From Paracoccaceae bacterium (lineage in GTDB: Bacteria; Pseudomonadota; Alphaproteobacteria; Rhodobacterales; Rhodobacteraceae): 64,000 nt of DNA. The stretch lies in contig JAIXZY010000077.1 in assembly GCA_027489355.1 (NCBI GenBank), positions 205,994-269,993 on the forward strand, given 5' to 3'. Position numbers and translations under genes: made by a program. Below, piece by piece: positions 34,080 to 43,114 of this stretch. Position 1 is the first letter of the stretch. Each line of letters starts with the position of its first letter. A model generated the notes under the pieces. It saw only the letters and a program-made list of their open reading frames with translations, made no database searches and was not told the origin of the DNA.

Positions 34080-35016
34080 GCTGATCGCCCGGGCGCTGCC
34101 CGCCTACGGCCTGCCGGGGGACACGCCCCTGACCCTTCTCAACCGCTCCGAGAACGAGACCTGGCGGGCGGGCGACCTGATCCTGCGGCTTCACCGGCAG
34201 GGCTATCACACCAAGCCCGAGATCGCCTCGGAACTCGCCTGGCTGACGGCGCTGCAAGGCCTGCCGGGACTTGCCACCACCCGCCCGATCCCCGGCGCTC
34301 AGGGCCTAGTGACCGAGATCGACGGCCGCCACATCGTCGCCTTCGCGCCGCTTCCGGGGCAAGAGCTTCAGCCCCGCGACGATCTTGCCCGCTGGTTCGC
34401 GCCCCTCGGAGAGATCACCGCGCGGCTTCACCTGCACGCCCGCCACTGGACGCGGCCCCAGGGCTTCACCCGCAAACGCTGGGATGTCGAGACGATCCTT
34501 GGCCCGCACCCGCACTGGGGCCACTGGCGGCAGGCGCAAGGGCTGGACGACAAGGGCGCGGCGCTGCTCACCCGCGCCACCGAAGTCCTGGCCGGAACGC
34601 TGTCCACCTACGGCACCGACCCCGATACCTTCGGCCTGATCCACGCCGACCTGCGGCTGGCGAACCTGATGGTCCACGGCGAGGCGCTGACCGCCATCGA
34701 CTTCGACGACTGCGGCTTCGGCTGGTGGGCCTACGACCTTGCCGCCGCGCTGAGCTTCATCGAGACCGACCCGCGCCTGCCCGGACTCATCGCCGCCTGG
34801 GTGGACGGCTATACCCGCGTCGCGGCCCTGCGCCCGGAAGACCGGGCGATGATCCCGTCGCTCATCTTCCTGCGCCGGGTGCTGCTTACCGCCTGGCTTT
34901 CGACCCGCGCCGACAGCGACACGGCAGACGCCTTCGGTGGCCCGGCCTACACCCACGGCACCCTGGATCTGGCCGAGCGCTACCTGGCCGACGGGCTCTG
35001 CGGCTTCCGCCCCTGA
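34072..35016 (+). CDS. APH/choline-kinase-fold phosphotransferase
   Basis: A 314-residue kinase-like protein. The Brenner motif is HADLRLANLM (about residue 205), followed by the metal-binding AIDFDDCGFGWWAYDLA, both typical of the aminoglycoside phosphotransferase/homoserine kinase II family. Its start lies eight bases inside cobF, so it is translated with the cobalamin genes. A small-molecule kinase linked to the B12 nucleotide loop (for example making L-threonine phosphate, as BluE does in Rhodobacterales) is a tempting guess, but the sequence does not prove the substrate. Confidence 0.75.
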   Translation: MSELIARALPAYGLPGDTPLTLLNRSENETWRAGDLILRLHRQGYHTKPEIASELAWLTALQGLPGLATTRPIPGAQGLVTEIDGRHIVAFAPLPGQELQPRDDLARWFAPLGEITARLHLHARHWTRPQGFTRKRWDVETILGPHPHWGHWRQAQGLDDKGAALLTRATEVLAGTLSTYGTDPDTFGLIHADLRLANLMVHGEALTAIDFDDCGFGWWAYDLAAALSFIETDPRLPGLIAAWVDGYTRVAALRPEDRAMIPSLIFLRRVLLTAWLSTRADSDTADAFGGPAYTHGTLDLAERYLADGLCGFRP

Positions 35017-35017
35017 G

Positions 35018-35923
35018 TCACTCCTTCAGCAGCAGCCCCAGCGCCAGCACGGTCATCGCCACGCCCACCAGCACCAGCCCCGGCTGGACCAGCCCGTGCA
35101 GGACCAGCTCCCACAGGGCGACCCAGCTTGGCACCAGGTAGGTATAGGCCATCACCTTCGCGGCGGGCAGTCGAAGCGTCGCGTATTGCAAGAGGACGAA
35201 GGTCAGCGCGCTGGCCGCGACCGCCACATAGACCAGCGTCACCCAGACGATCCCCGGCAGCGCCGCCCAGTCCGTCGCCATCACCGCAGGCCAGGCATAC
35301 AGCGCCAGCAGCACCGTCCCCGCCACCATCATCCCGAAGGTGAAGACCACGGCAGGCTCGCCCCGGTTCAGCTTGCGCACGAGGGGCGCATAGGCCGCAT
35401 GGGCCACGCAGCCGATGAAATAGATCGCCTCGCCCCGCCCGACCTGGAAGGCCATCAGCGCGCCAAGGTCCGCGCGGAAGATCACCCACAGCGCGCCCGC
35501 GCCACCGATCGCCAGCGCCAATGCCATCCGGCCCGTCAGCCGCTGGCGCAGGAACAGCCAGCCGAACCCGGCCGCCATCAGCGGCGTCAGCGTGAAGACG
35601 GCCGCCGCCGACACGGGGGCGGCCGTCTTCAGCCCCTCGAACATCAGCACGAAATAGGCGGCCAGCAGCCCGCCCAGCACCAGATAGCGCCAGGGGGCCA
35701 CCCAGGCGGTGCGCGGCAGACCCGTCGTCGCCGCCGCCGCTGCGCCTACCAGCACGCCGGCCAGGATGAACCGCACCACGGACAGCGCGCCGGGGTCGAC
35801 ATGCGGCGCGGCCAGCACCCCCAGCGAGAACGACCCCGCCACCAGCGCCGAGAACGCCAGCATCGCCAGATGCCCGCGCGCCGGCTGTGACAGGCCAGAC
35901 AGCGTCAGGCGCAGAACTTCCAC
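35018..35923 (-). CDS. EamA/DMT family transporter
   Basis: About 301 residues with ten hydrophobic helices in two EamA repeats; FSLGVLAAPHVDPGALSVVRFILAG opens the first and YFIGCVAHAAYAPLVRKL the second. These proteins export metabolites such as amino acids, with substrates hard to predict. The start is uncertain: the GTG at 35923 overlaps the LysR stop region and gives a usual length, while the ATG at 35863 gives 281 residues. It is downstream of the LysR gene on the same strand and probably regulated or co-transcribed with it. It converges on the kinase-fold gene with one base between stops. Confidence 0.78.
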   Translation of the reverse strand: MEVLRLTLSGLSQPARGHLAMLAFSALVAGSFSLGVLAAPHVDPGALSVVRFILAGVLVGAAAAATTGLPRTAWVAPWRYLVLGGLLAAYFVLMFEGLKTAAPVSAAAVFTLTPLMAAGFGWLFLRQRLTGRMALALAIGGAGALWVIFRADLGALMAFQVGRGEAIYFIGCVAHAAYAPLVRKLNRGEPAVVFTFGMMVAGTVLLALYAWPAVMATDWAALPGIVWVTLVYVAVAASALTFVLLQYATLRLPAAKVMAYTYLVPSWVALWELVLHGLVQPGLVLVGVAMTVLALGLLLKE

Positions 35924-36789
35924 TCCCTCGCCGAGTCCTTCAGATGCGTCAGGAAGGCCTGCACCTTCCGCGTCCGGTGCAGGTCGACGTGGGTGACGAT
36001 GCGCAAGGGCGATTCCCAATCGGGCCGCGAGGGCAGGATCTCGATCAGGTCAGGGTCCTCGGCGGCGCGGAAGCTCATCATGAAGCCGATGCCCGCCCCC
36101 TGCCGCACCGCCTGCTCCAGTGCAGCCGGTTCCGTCGCCGCATAGGCGATCTGGTCCGGATGCACCGTTGCCCGCAGCCAGCGATGGAAGGGCGCACGCG
36201 TGACCTCGGCGTCGGTGCAGACGAAGCGGTGGCCGGCAAACTCGGCTTCCGACCCCGGTCGGCCATGACGCTCGACATAGGCGCGTGACGCGTAAAGCGA
36301 AGCCTTCATCCGCGTCAGCGGCTGCACCACGTTGTCCGGCTCCTCTGGCCCGTTCCCGGCGCGAATCGCCACATGCGCCTCGCCGTAATCCAGCCGGAAC
36401 ACCCGCATGTCGGTCAGGAAGCGCACCCGGACATCGGGGAACTTTTCCTGAAAACCCACCATCACCGGAGTCAGCAGGTCCGCGATCCCCGCAATCGAGG
36501 TCACGACCAGCTCACCCGAGACTGTCTCGCCCTGGCCCTTGATCCGGCTGACCAGGTGGGCGAACTGCTCTTCCGTGGTCTGCGCCACTGCCAGAAGGTC
36601 GCGCCCCGATTCCGTCGGCGTGTAGCCCCGCGCGTGACGCTGGAAGAGCTTGACCCCAAGCCGTTTCTCCAGCGCGTCGATATGGCGGATCACCGTCGCA
36701 TGATGCACCCCCAGCACCTCGGCCGCGCCCGAGACGGTGCCAAGACGCGCCACCTGGAATGCCGTGCGGATCTCGTCCCAGTTTTCCAT
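35905..36789 (-). CDS. LysR family transcriptional regulator
   Basis: A 294-residue LysR regulator. The N-terminal helix-turn-helix is WDEIRTAFQVARLGTVSGAA with EVLGVHHATVIRHIDALEKRLGVKLFQR; the rest is a substrate-binding domain. The start MENWDE at 36789 is the standard N-terminus. Its end overlaps the beginning of the EamA gene if the GTG start of the latter is right. The effector is unknown. Confidence 0.88.
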   Translation of the reverse strand: MENWDEIRTAFQVARLGTVSGAAEVLGVHHATVIRHIDALEKRLGVKLFQRHARGYTPTESGRDLLAVAQTTEEQFAHLVSRIKGQGETVSGELVVTSIAGIADLLTPVMVGFQEKFPDVRVRFLTDMRVFRLDYGEAHVAIRAGNGPEEPDNVVQPLTRMKASLYASRAYVERHGRPGSEAEFAGHRFVCTDAEVTRAPFHRWLRATVHPDQIAYAATEPAALEQAVRQGAGIGFMMSFRAAEDPDLIEILPSRPDWESPLRIVTHVDLHRTRKVQAFLTHLKDSAREWKFCA

Positions 36790-36877
36790 CCCGCGCCTCC
36801 GTGGTGCATCCGCGCACATGAACCCCGCTTGACAGCCGATTTGCAAGGGCAAAGCCGGGGGATCTGCCGCGCAAAGA

Positions 36878-36906
36878 TTGACTCCCCCGCCGCTTCGGCG
36901 TAATCC
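36878..36906 (+). promoter_or_regulatory. Predicted housekeeping promoter for ffh
   Basis: TTGACT (36878-36883), a 17-base spacer and TAATCC (36901-36906). The spacing is ideal for the main sigma factor, and the site lies about 155 bases before the ffh start in the otherwise gene-free 36790-37061. Confidence 0.6.
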
Positions 36907-37061
36907 CCGCCCCAATTCCCCGGAGGCAGCAGCTTCCGGTCCCTTGGGCATTGCCCGGGATCGCCATCCGTCAGCGCGTCTGCGCCCACGGGTGCGGTTC
37001 GGCTTTGCAGCAAGGCTTCGCTGCCCCATATCGGGGCGAACGCTGACGAAAGGGTGACGCG

Positions 37062-38582
37062 ATGTTCGAAAGTCTTTCCGAACGCCTTGGCGGCGTCTTC
37101 GACCGGCTCACCAAGGCCGGCGCGCTGACCGAGGCCGACGTCGTCACCGCCCTGCGCGAGGTCCGGGTCGCCCTGCTCGAGGCGGACGTCTCCCTCCCCG
37201 TCGCCCGCGACTTCATCAAGCGCGTCACCGACAAGGCCACCGGCGCCGCCGTCACGAAGTCGATCACCCCCGGCCAGATGGTCGTGAAGATCGTCCATGA
37301 CGAACTGATCCGCGTTCTCTCGGGCGATGGCCCGGCCGAGGCCTTGAAGATCGATAACCCACCCGCGACGATCCTGATGGTCGGCCTGCAAGGCTCGGGC
37401 AAGACCACTACTACCGCCAAGCTGGCGAAGCGGCTGAAGGAGAAGAACGGCAAGAAGGTCCTCTTGGCGTCGCTCGACACCAACCGCCCCGCCGCGATGG
37501 AGCAGCTGGCGATCCTTGGGACGCAAATCGGCGTCGACTCGCTGCCCATCGTCAAGGGCGAGACGGCGGTGCAAATCGCCAAGCGGGCCAAGACGCAGGC
37601 GAACCTCGGCGGTTATGACGTCCTGTTCCTTGACACCGCCGGTCGCCTCCACATCGACGAAGTCCTGATGGACGAGGTCCAGGCCGTCCGCGACATCGCC
37701 CAGCCGCGCGAGACGCTGCTCGTCGTCGACGGCCTCACCGGCCAGGACGCCGTCAACGTCGCGACCGAGTTCGACGGCAAGGTCGGCATCTCGGGCGTCG
37801 TCCTCACCCGGATGGACGGCGACGGCCGCGGCGGTGCGGCGCTGTCCATGCGCGCCATCACCGGCAAGCCGATCCGCTTCGTCGGCCTGGGCGAAAAGAT
37901 GGACGCCATCGAACCCTTCGAGGCCGAACGCGTCGCGGGCCGCATCCTTGGCATGGGGGACATAGTCGCCCTCGTCGAAAAGGCACAGGAAACCTTCGAG
38001 GCCGAACAGGCCGAACGCATGGCGAAGCGCTTCGCCAAGGGTCTGTTCAACATGAACGACCTGAAGATGCAGCTGGACCAGATGCTGAAGATGGGCGGGA
38101 TGCAGGGCCTGATGGGCATGATGCCCGGCATGGGCAAGATGTCCGCCCAGGCCGAGGCCGCGGGCCTGAACGACAAGATGATCCACCACCAGATCGCGCT
38201 GATCAACTCGATGACCAAGAAGGAACGCGCGAATCCCGACATGCTGCAGGCTTCCCGCAAGAAGCGCATCGCCGCCGGGGCTGGCCTCGAAGTTGCCGAT
38301 CTCAACCGCCTGCTGAAACAGCACAAGCAGATGGCGGACATGATGAAGAAGATGGGCAAGGGCGGCATGATGAAGCAGATGATCAAGCAGTTCCTTGGCA
38401 AAGGAGGCATGCCTGACCCGTCAAAGATGTCGCCCGAACAGCTGGCCGAGCTTGCCAAGGGCGTCCAGCAGGGCGCGGGCGGCCTGGGTGGGATGGGCGG
38501 CGGCCTGCCCCCCGGCATCGGCGGCTTGCCGCGCGGGATCACCCTGCCTGCGGGCCTGTCCGGCCTGATGAAGAAGAAATAA
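37062..38582 (+). CDS. ffh: Signal recognition particle protein Ffh
   Basis: A 506-residue SRP54 homologue. The N domain begins MFESLSERLGGVFDRLTKAG; the GTPase motifs are GLQGSGKTTTTAKLA, DTAGRLHIDE and TRMDGDGRGGAAL. The C-terminal M domain is methionine-rich (for example MGGMQGLMGMMPGMGKM) with the RNA-binding segment near SMTKKERANPDML; the tail is Gly/Pro-rich. Ffh with the 4.5S RNA targets nascent membrane proteins to FtsY. The stop codon overlaps the next ATG (TAATG). Confidence 0.96.
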   Translation: MFESLSERLGGVFDRLTKAGALTEADVVTALREVRVALLEADVSLPVARDFIKRVTDKATGAAVTKSITPGQMVVKIVHDELIRVLSGDGPAEALKIDNPPATILMVGLQGSGKTTTTAKLAKRLKEKNGKKVLLASLDTNRPAAMEQLAILGTQIGVDSLPIVKGETAVQIAKRAKTQANLGGYDVLFLDTAGRLHIDEVLMDEVQAVRDIAQPRETLLVVDGLTGQDAVNVATEFDGKVGISGVVLTRMDGDGRGGAALSMRAITGKPIRFVGLGEKMDAIEPFEAERVAGRILGMGDIVALVEKAQETFEAEQAERMAKRFAKGLFNMNDLKMQLDQMLKMGGMQGLMGMMPGMGKMSAQAEAAGLNDKMIHHQIALINSMTKKERANPDMLQASRKKRIAAGAGLEVADLNRLLKQHKQMADMMKKMGKGGMMKQMIKQFLGKGGMPDPSKMSPEQLAELAKGVQQGAGGLGGMGGGLPPGIGGLPRGITLPAGLSGLMKKK

Positions 38583-39118
38583 TGCCCCATTCCGCGCATC
38601 AGATCAGCCTTGCGATCCCGGTCATCGAGACCGAACGCCTGGTCCTGCGCGAACCGCGCGAGGCGGACTTCGCCGCCATGCTCGCCTTCAACGACAGCCC
38701 GCGCGCCGTGTTCGTCGGCGGCGGACGCGACCGGCAATGGGTCTGGCGCGGTCTTCTGGCCAACATCGGCCACTGGGTCCTGCGGGGCTACGGGTTCTTC
38801 TCGGTCGAGACGAAGACCGGCGACTTCATCGGCCGCATCGGGATGCTGTATCACGACGGCTGGGACGAGCCGGAACTCGGCTGGCACCTCTTCGACGGCT
38901 TCGAAGGCCAGGGCTACGCCGAGGAAGCCGCCCGCGCGGCCCGCGCCGACTACCACGCCCGGATCAGCCCGATCCCGCCGATCAGCTACATCGACCCCGA
39001 GAATCCGCGTTCCGAAGCCCTGGCCCGCCGCCTTGGCGCAACGCCGGAGCGCGAGGCCGAGGTCTTCGGCAAGCTGATCCGCATCTGGCGGCATCCCCAG
39101 CCGGAGGCGCTGGCATGA
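38582..39118 (+). CDS. GNAT family N-acetyltransferase
   Basis: A 178-residue acetyltransferase of the RimJ/RimL kind. IPVIETERLVLREPREADF is the usual first strand, GRIGMLYHDGWDEPELGWHLFDGFEGQGYAEEAARAARADYH covers the acetyl-CoA loop (EGQGYA in place of RGKGYA), and YIDPENPRSEALARRLGA is the final conserved block. It is translationally coupled to ffh. The substrate, possibly a ribosomal protein or other N-terminus, is unknown. Confidence 0.85.
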   Translation: MPHSAHQISLAIPVIETERLVLREPREADFAAMLAFNDSPRAVFVGGGRDRQWVWRGLLANIGHWVLRGYGFFSVETKTGDFIGRIGMLYHDGWDEPELGWHLFDGFEGQGYAEEAARAARADYHARISPIPPISYIDPENPRSEALARRLGATPEREAEVFGKLIRIWRHPQPEALA

Positions 39119-39149
39119 CCGGATTTCACACCACCAGGAGGGGGGCCTG

Positions 39150-39443
39150 ATGGACACCGCGACCAAGGCAGCGGACCTGCTGAAACATCACCGCGAATCG
39201 ATTGACCGGCTGGACGCCATCCTCGTCTTCACGCTGGCCGAACGGTTCAAGCACACCCAGGCCGTGGGGAAACTCAAGGCCGAACACGCCCTTCCGCCGT
39301 CGGACCCGGCGCGCGAAGCACGGCAGATCGAACGGTTGCAGCGTCTGGCCGAAGAGGCCGACCTCGACCCGGAATTTGCCAGGAAATTCCTGAACTTCAT
39401 CATCTCCGAAGTCATCAGGCACCACGAAACCTTTCAGAAATGA
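39150..39443 (+). CDS. Chorismate mutase, AroQ type
   Basis: A 97-residue all-helical AroQ-fold protein. [50 protein letters not shown] shows the AroH-class arginine, lysine and glutamate positions (R15, R35-equivalent, K42 region). It converts chorismate to prephenate for Phe/Tyr synthesis. An 11-codon reading frame (39115-39150) starts at the GNAT stop and ends in TGATG at this start codon, which may couple translation. A strong AGGAGGGGGG lies upstream. Confidence 0.88.
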   Translation: MDTATKAADLLKHHRESIDRLDAILVFTLAERFKHTQAVGKLKAEHALPPSDPAREARQIERLQRLAEEADLDPEFARKFLNFIISEVIRHHETFQK

Positions 39444-39451
39444 CCAACCCC

Positions 39452-39476
39452 GTAGGGTGCGCATTCATGGCGCACC
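39452..39476. repeat. Palindromic repeat family E, copy 1
   Basis: A 25-base element reading GTAGGGTGCGC-ATTCATG-GCGCACC. An identical copy is at 61517-61541. Its first eight bases match family A. It lies just after the chorismate mutase stop and before rpsP, where the hairpin could modulate read-through. Confidence 0.8.
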
Positions 39477-39504
39477 TTCGACCCAAACCCAAGGAGACTA
39501 CAAA

Positions 39505-39858
39505 ATGGCTATGAAGATCCGTCTCGCACGCGGTGGTTCCAAGAAGCGCCCGTTCTATTCCATCGTCGCTTCCGACTCGCGCATGCCGCGGGACGGCCGC
39601 TTCCTGGAAAAGCTCGGCACCTACAACCCGCTGCTGGCCAAGGACGACGAAAAGCGCGTCGTCATGAACATGGAGCGCGTGCAGCACTGGCTGTCGCAGG
39701 GCGCCCAGCCGACCGACCGCGTCGCGCGCTTCCTGGAAGCTGCCGGCGCCCGTCCGAAGGCCGTCCGCAACAACCCCAAGACCGGCACCCCCGGCAAGGC
39801 GATGGCCGAGCGCGCCGCCAAGAAGGCCGCCCGCGCCGCCGAACCGGCTGCCGAGTGA
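39505..39858 (+). CDS. rpsP: 30S ribosomal protein S16
   Basis: A 117-residue S16 with the classical start [43 protein letters not shown]. The C-terminal tail is Ala/Lys-rich ([17 protein letters not shown]), as usual in alphaproteobacteria. AAGGAG lies just upstream. It is the first ribosomal gene of the rpsP-rimM-trmD-rplS group, but bluB intervenes before rimM. Confidence 0.97.
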   Translation: MAMKIRLARGGSKKRPFYSIVASDSRMPRDGRFLEKLGTYNPLLAKDDEKRVVMNMERVQHWLSQGAQPTDRVARFLEAAGARPKAVRNNPKTGTPGKAMAERAAKKAARAAEPAAE

Positions 39859-39862
39859 CCCA

Positions 39863-40495
39863 GTGACCGGCCAGTTCAGCCCCCAGTTCAGGGAGGAGCT
39901 GGCCGCTCTCATGCGGTGGCGGCGCGACGTGCGCCGCTTCCGCACCGATCCCGTTCCCGAAGACCTGCTCGCCCGCGGCCTGCAGGCCTTTGCTCTGGCC
40001 CCCTCGGTGGGCCTAAGTGAACCCTGGCGCCTCTTGCGGGTCGCAAGCCCGGAAGCCCGCGCCGCCTGCCTGGACAACTACCGCGCCTGCAACGCCCAGG
40101 CCCTTGCCGGACAGTCGGATGACCGCGCCGCCACCTACGCCCGGCTCAAGCTGTCCGGCATGGTCGAGGCCCCCGTCCACCTTGCCGTCTTCTGTGACGA
40201 CGCGACGCCCAAGGGCCACGGCCTCGGCGCCGCCACCATGCCTGAAACCCGCGCCTATTCCGTCGTTGGCGCGATCACCCACCTCTGGCTTGCCCTGCGC
40301 GCCGAAGGCCTCGGCCTTGGCTGGGTCTCGATCCTGGACCGTGACCGGCTGGCGGCAGACCTTGACGTCCCGCCGAACTGGCGTTTCATCGGCTATCTCT
40401 GCATTGGTTGGCCCGAGGAGGACGACACCGTGCCTGAACTGGAACGCGCCGGCTGGGAAACCCGCGCCCCGGCCCTCCACGTGGAGACGCGCTGA
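39863..40495 (+). CDS. bluB: 5,6-Dimethylbenzimidazole synthase BluB
   Basis: A 210-residue flavin-destroying nitroreductase-fold enzyme. [67 protein letters not shown] and [12 protein letters not shown] are BluB hallmarks. BluB cleaves reduced FMN with oxygen to make the lower ligand of B12. It starts with GTG five bases after the rpsP stop and is followed by rimM one base after its stop, so it is embedded in the ribosomal operon and far from the cob cluster. Confidence 0.93.
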   Translation: MTGQFSPQFREELAALMRWRRDVRRFRTDPVPEDLLARGLQAFALAPSVGLSEPWRLLRVASPEARAACLDNYRACNAQALAGQSDDRAATYARLKLSGMVEAPVHLAVFCDDATPKGHGLGAATMPETRAYSVVGAITHLWLALRAEGLGLGWVSILDRDRLAADLDVPPNWRFIGYLCIGWPEEDDTVPELERAGWETRAPALHVETR

Positions 40496-40496
40496 C

Positions 40497-41000
40497 ATGT
40501 CCGACCTGATCTGCATCGGCGCCATCGCCGGGTCCTTCGGCGTCTCGGGCGAGGTCCGGCTGAAAAGCTTCTGCTCGGAACCCACCGACATCGCCACCTA
40601 CGGCCCGCTCTCGACCGAGGATGGCAGCCGCACCTTCCACATCACCCTGACCCGCCCCGTCGCGGGCGGCCTCGGCGCGCGGATCAAGGGGGTATCGACC
40701 AAGGAAGAGGCCGACGCCCTGCGCGGAACCAGCCTTTATGTCCCCCGCGACCGCCTGCCCAGCCTGCCCGATGACGAGTTCTATCACGCCGACCTGATCG
40801 GCCTGTCCGCCTATGACACGGGCGGAGAGCTGATCGGCAAGGTCAGTGCAATTTACAACCACGGGGCGGGTGATATCCTCGAAATATCGACCGCGCGTCA
40901 TAAATCGGCCCTGCTTTTGCCCTTTACCTTGGCAATCGTGCCCAATGTCGATCTGGCTGCTGGCCGCATCGTTGTCGATCTGCCGGACGAAGGCGAGTGA
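40497..41000 (+). CDS. rimM: 16S rRNA processing protein RimM
   Basis: A 167-residue RimM. The N-terminal beta-barrel starts [21 protein letters not shown], and the PRC-barrel domain includes [37 protein letters not shown] and ends with [13 protein letters not shown]. It binds S19 and assists 30S head maturation. A single base separates it from bluB, and its stop overlaps a possible early start of the next gene. Confidence 0.95.
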   Translation: MSDLICIGAIAGSFGVSGEVRLKSFCSEPTDIATYGPLSTEDGSRTFHITLTRPVAGGLGARIKGVSTKEEADALRGTSLYVPRDRLPSLPDDEFYHADLIGLSAYDTGGELIGKVSAIYNHGAGDILEISTARHKSALLLPFTLAIVPNVDLAAGRIVVDLPDEGE

Positions 41001-41044
41001 TCCGTGGCCCTTGGGCCGCGCGGGACGCAGGGAAGGAGTCGGGG

Positions 41045-42010
41045 ATGCTCACGCGTATGCGGCTGGTGAAAGGTGCCGCTGCTCTGCTCTATGTCGGTCC
41101 GCTGCTTGCGGGCCTCTGCGGCTTTGGGTGGGGCATGGTCGCCGCCTTTACCGCGATCTTCGTCGTCTGGCTGATGGTGCTGCGTCCGGAACAATGGCCC
41201 TCGGGTCCGGCGGAATGGCTGACTGGCCAGGCCTGGCTTGCGGCGCTGGCCCAGGTCCTGTCCCAGCTTCTGCTGGTTGCCGTGCTTTTCGCCGTGGGGC
41301 GCGGGCTGGGCGGTCTTGCCGACATCGGCGCGGTCGACATCGACCCGCTGCTGCCGCTGTCGATCTCGTTCATCGCGATCCCGCTGTGCCGGATGCTCTG
41401 GGATGCACATGAAGCCGCCAGCCAGGGCTATTTCCTTGATGACGAGGCCGAATCCGCCCATGCCGAAAGCGCGGCCGGTGCTGCCGCCACCGCGATCATT
41501 CCGCTGCTGAACCTGCCGGACACCGCGCCCGACGACGCAGTGACCGACGCCGTCGCGCGGACGCTGGACGTGCTGACCGCCGACCTTCGGCTGAACGCGC
41601 TGACCGCCGCCCTGTCGCGCACCGACCGCAGCCACACGCCCCTGCGCCGGGCGCTGGTCTTCTGGGCGACCGAGCCCGAGATCGTCGCCCCCGGCCAGGT
41701 TCCCGGCAGCATGGCCAGCGCCTTCAGCATCGCGCATGGCAACCTTGACCTGCTGCGCGTCTACGTCCCCCGCGCGATGGCGCTGATCGGTGCCTTCCCG
41801 AACCGCGCCCACGACTTCCCCGAGCCGCAGCGCCTGCTGCAAGTCGCCGACGCGCTTCCGCCCTCGGACCTGCCCGCCCATGTGCAGGCCGACCTCCAGG
41901 ACGGGCTCCGCGCGCTTGCCCGGGCGGTCGAGACGGCTCTGGGTCCTGCTGCCGCGGCGACGCCTGATCCGTTGCCCGACCTGCCTGCAGGACAGATGCG
42001 CTCGGCCTGA
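41045..42010 (+). CDS. Uncharacterised membrane protein between rimM and trmD
   Basis: A 321-residue protein with at least three N-terminal hydrophobic helices (about residues 8-30, 33-47, 65-87, with a further one near 95-118) and a long soluble alanine-rich C-terminal region. The start MLTRMRLVKGAAALL at 41045 follows GGAAGGAGT; a longer start at 40997 overlaps rimM and is less likely. I do not recognise the family. The position in the rimM-trmD operon suggests steady expression with the translation genes. Confidence 0.7.
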   Translation: MLTRMRLVKGAAALLYVGPLLAGLCGFGWGMVAAFTAIFVVWLMVLRPEQWPSGPAEWLTGQAWLAALAQVLSQLLLVAVLFAVGRGLGGLADIGAVDIDPLLPLSISFIAIPLCRMLWDAHEAASQGYFLDDEAESAHAESAAGAAATAIIPLLNLPDTAPDDAVTDAVARTLDVLTADLRLNALTAALSRTDRSHTPLRRALVFWATEPEIVAPGQVPGSMASAFSIAHGNLDLLRVYVPRAMALIGAFPNRAHDFPEPQRLLQVADALPPSDLPAHVQADLQDGLRALARAVETALGPAAAATPDPLPDLPAGQMRSA

Positions 42011-42051
42011 TCGGGCTTTCCCGCGCGGGACTTTCGCGCTAAGCCCGGCCC

Positions 42052-42855
42052 ATGTCCGACACCTCCGACACTCCGAAAAGCCACGGACGGCTGACGATCC
42101 GGCCCAGCCTGAAACCCCGCGACCTGCTGGAGGAACCGCGGCTGGTGAAAGGCGCCTTCACGGCCAAGATCATCACCCTCTTCCCCGAGGCCTTCCCCGG
42201 AACGCTGGGCCTGTCCCTCACCGGCAAGGCGCTGGACTTCGGCCTGTGGCAGCTGGAAACCATTGACCTCCGCCAGTTCGGTGAAGGCAAGCACCGAAAC
42301 GTCGACGACACCCCCGCAGGCGGCGGCGCCGGCATGGTCCTGCGCCCCGACGTGGTGGACGCGGCCTTCCGCCATGCCCGCGTCGGCACGCCCGTCGACC
42401 GCGCCCGCTGGCCTGTCATCTACCTCTCCCCCCGCGGCGCGCCCTTCACCCAGGCCACCGCCCGCCGCCTTGCGCAGGCCGAGGGCCTGACGCTTCTCTG
42501 CGGCCGCTTCGAAGGCGTCGACCAGCGCGTCCTCGACCACCACCAGGTCGAGGAGATCAGCCTTGGCGACTTCGTCCTGACCGGCGGGGAAATCGCGGCG
42601 CAAGCCATCCTCGACGCCACCGTCCGCCTGATCCCCGGCGTCCTTGGCAACGCCGCCTCGACCGAGGAAGAAAGCTTCTCGGACGGCCTTCTGGAACACC
42701 CGCAATACACCCGCCCCGCCGTCTGGGAGGGGCAGGAGATTCCGCCCGTCCTGCAATCCGGCAACCATGGCGAGATCGCCAAATGGCGCCGCGCCCGGTC
42801 CGAGGAACTGACCCGGCAACGCCGCCCGGATTTGTGGGAAAAGCGGGGCCGCTGA
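42052..42855 (+). CDS. trmD: tRNA (guanine-N1)-methyltransferase TrmD
   Basis: A 267-residue SPOUT methyltransferase that makes m1G37 in tRNA. The core starts [78 protein letters not shown] and [30 protein letters not shown] form the knot and dimer regions. About 35 residues precede the normal core start ([20 protein letters not shown] and so on), a basic extension not found in E. coli TrmD. Confidence 0.95.
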   Translation: MSDTSDTPKSHGRLTIRPSLKPRDLLEEPRLVKGAFTAKIITLFPEAFPGTLGLSLTGKALDFGLWQLETIDLRQFGEGKHRNVDDTPAGGGAGMVLRPDVVDAAFRHARVGTPVDRARWPVIYLSPRGAPFTQATARRLAQAEGLTLLCGRFEGVDQRVLDHHQVEEISLGDFVLTGGEIAAQAILDATVRLIPGVLGNAASTEEESFSDGLLEHPQYTRPAVWEGQEIPPVLQSGNHGEIAKWRRARSEELTRQRRPDLWEKRGR

Positions 42856-42869
42856 CCGCCCCGCGACCC

Positions 42870-42898
42870 TTGACCCGCAGGCCCCTTCCCCCTATACG
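42870..42898 (+). promoter_or_regulatory. Predicted housekeeping promoter for rplS-rpmE
   Basis: TTGACC (42870-42875), a 17-base spacer and TATACG (42893-42898). It lies within the 259-base gap 42856-43114 after trmD, so rplS and rpmE likely have their own promoter. The remaining leader of about 210 bases contains no gene I can support. Confidence 0.65.
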
Positions 42899-43114
42899 CG
42901 CCCGGTCCGGGACCGTCAGGCCCACGGACCCGATTCCCTTTGCCTGCCTGCCTTCTTCCGCAGGGTCATCGCACGGGGCGCGGCACACGACATAAGCAGG
43001 CGCCACCTGCGGCGGGCTTCCTGGGCAACCAGGGGGGACCCGGACGAAGACCGGAAGCTCTGGCGCGGCATCACCTCTGCGGAAACCACCGCAGGCAAAA
43101 CTGGAGACCAGCGC

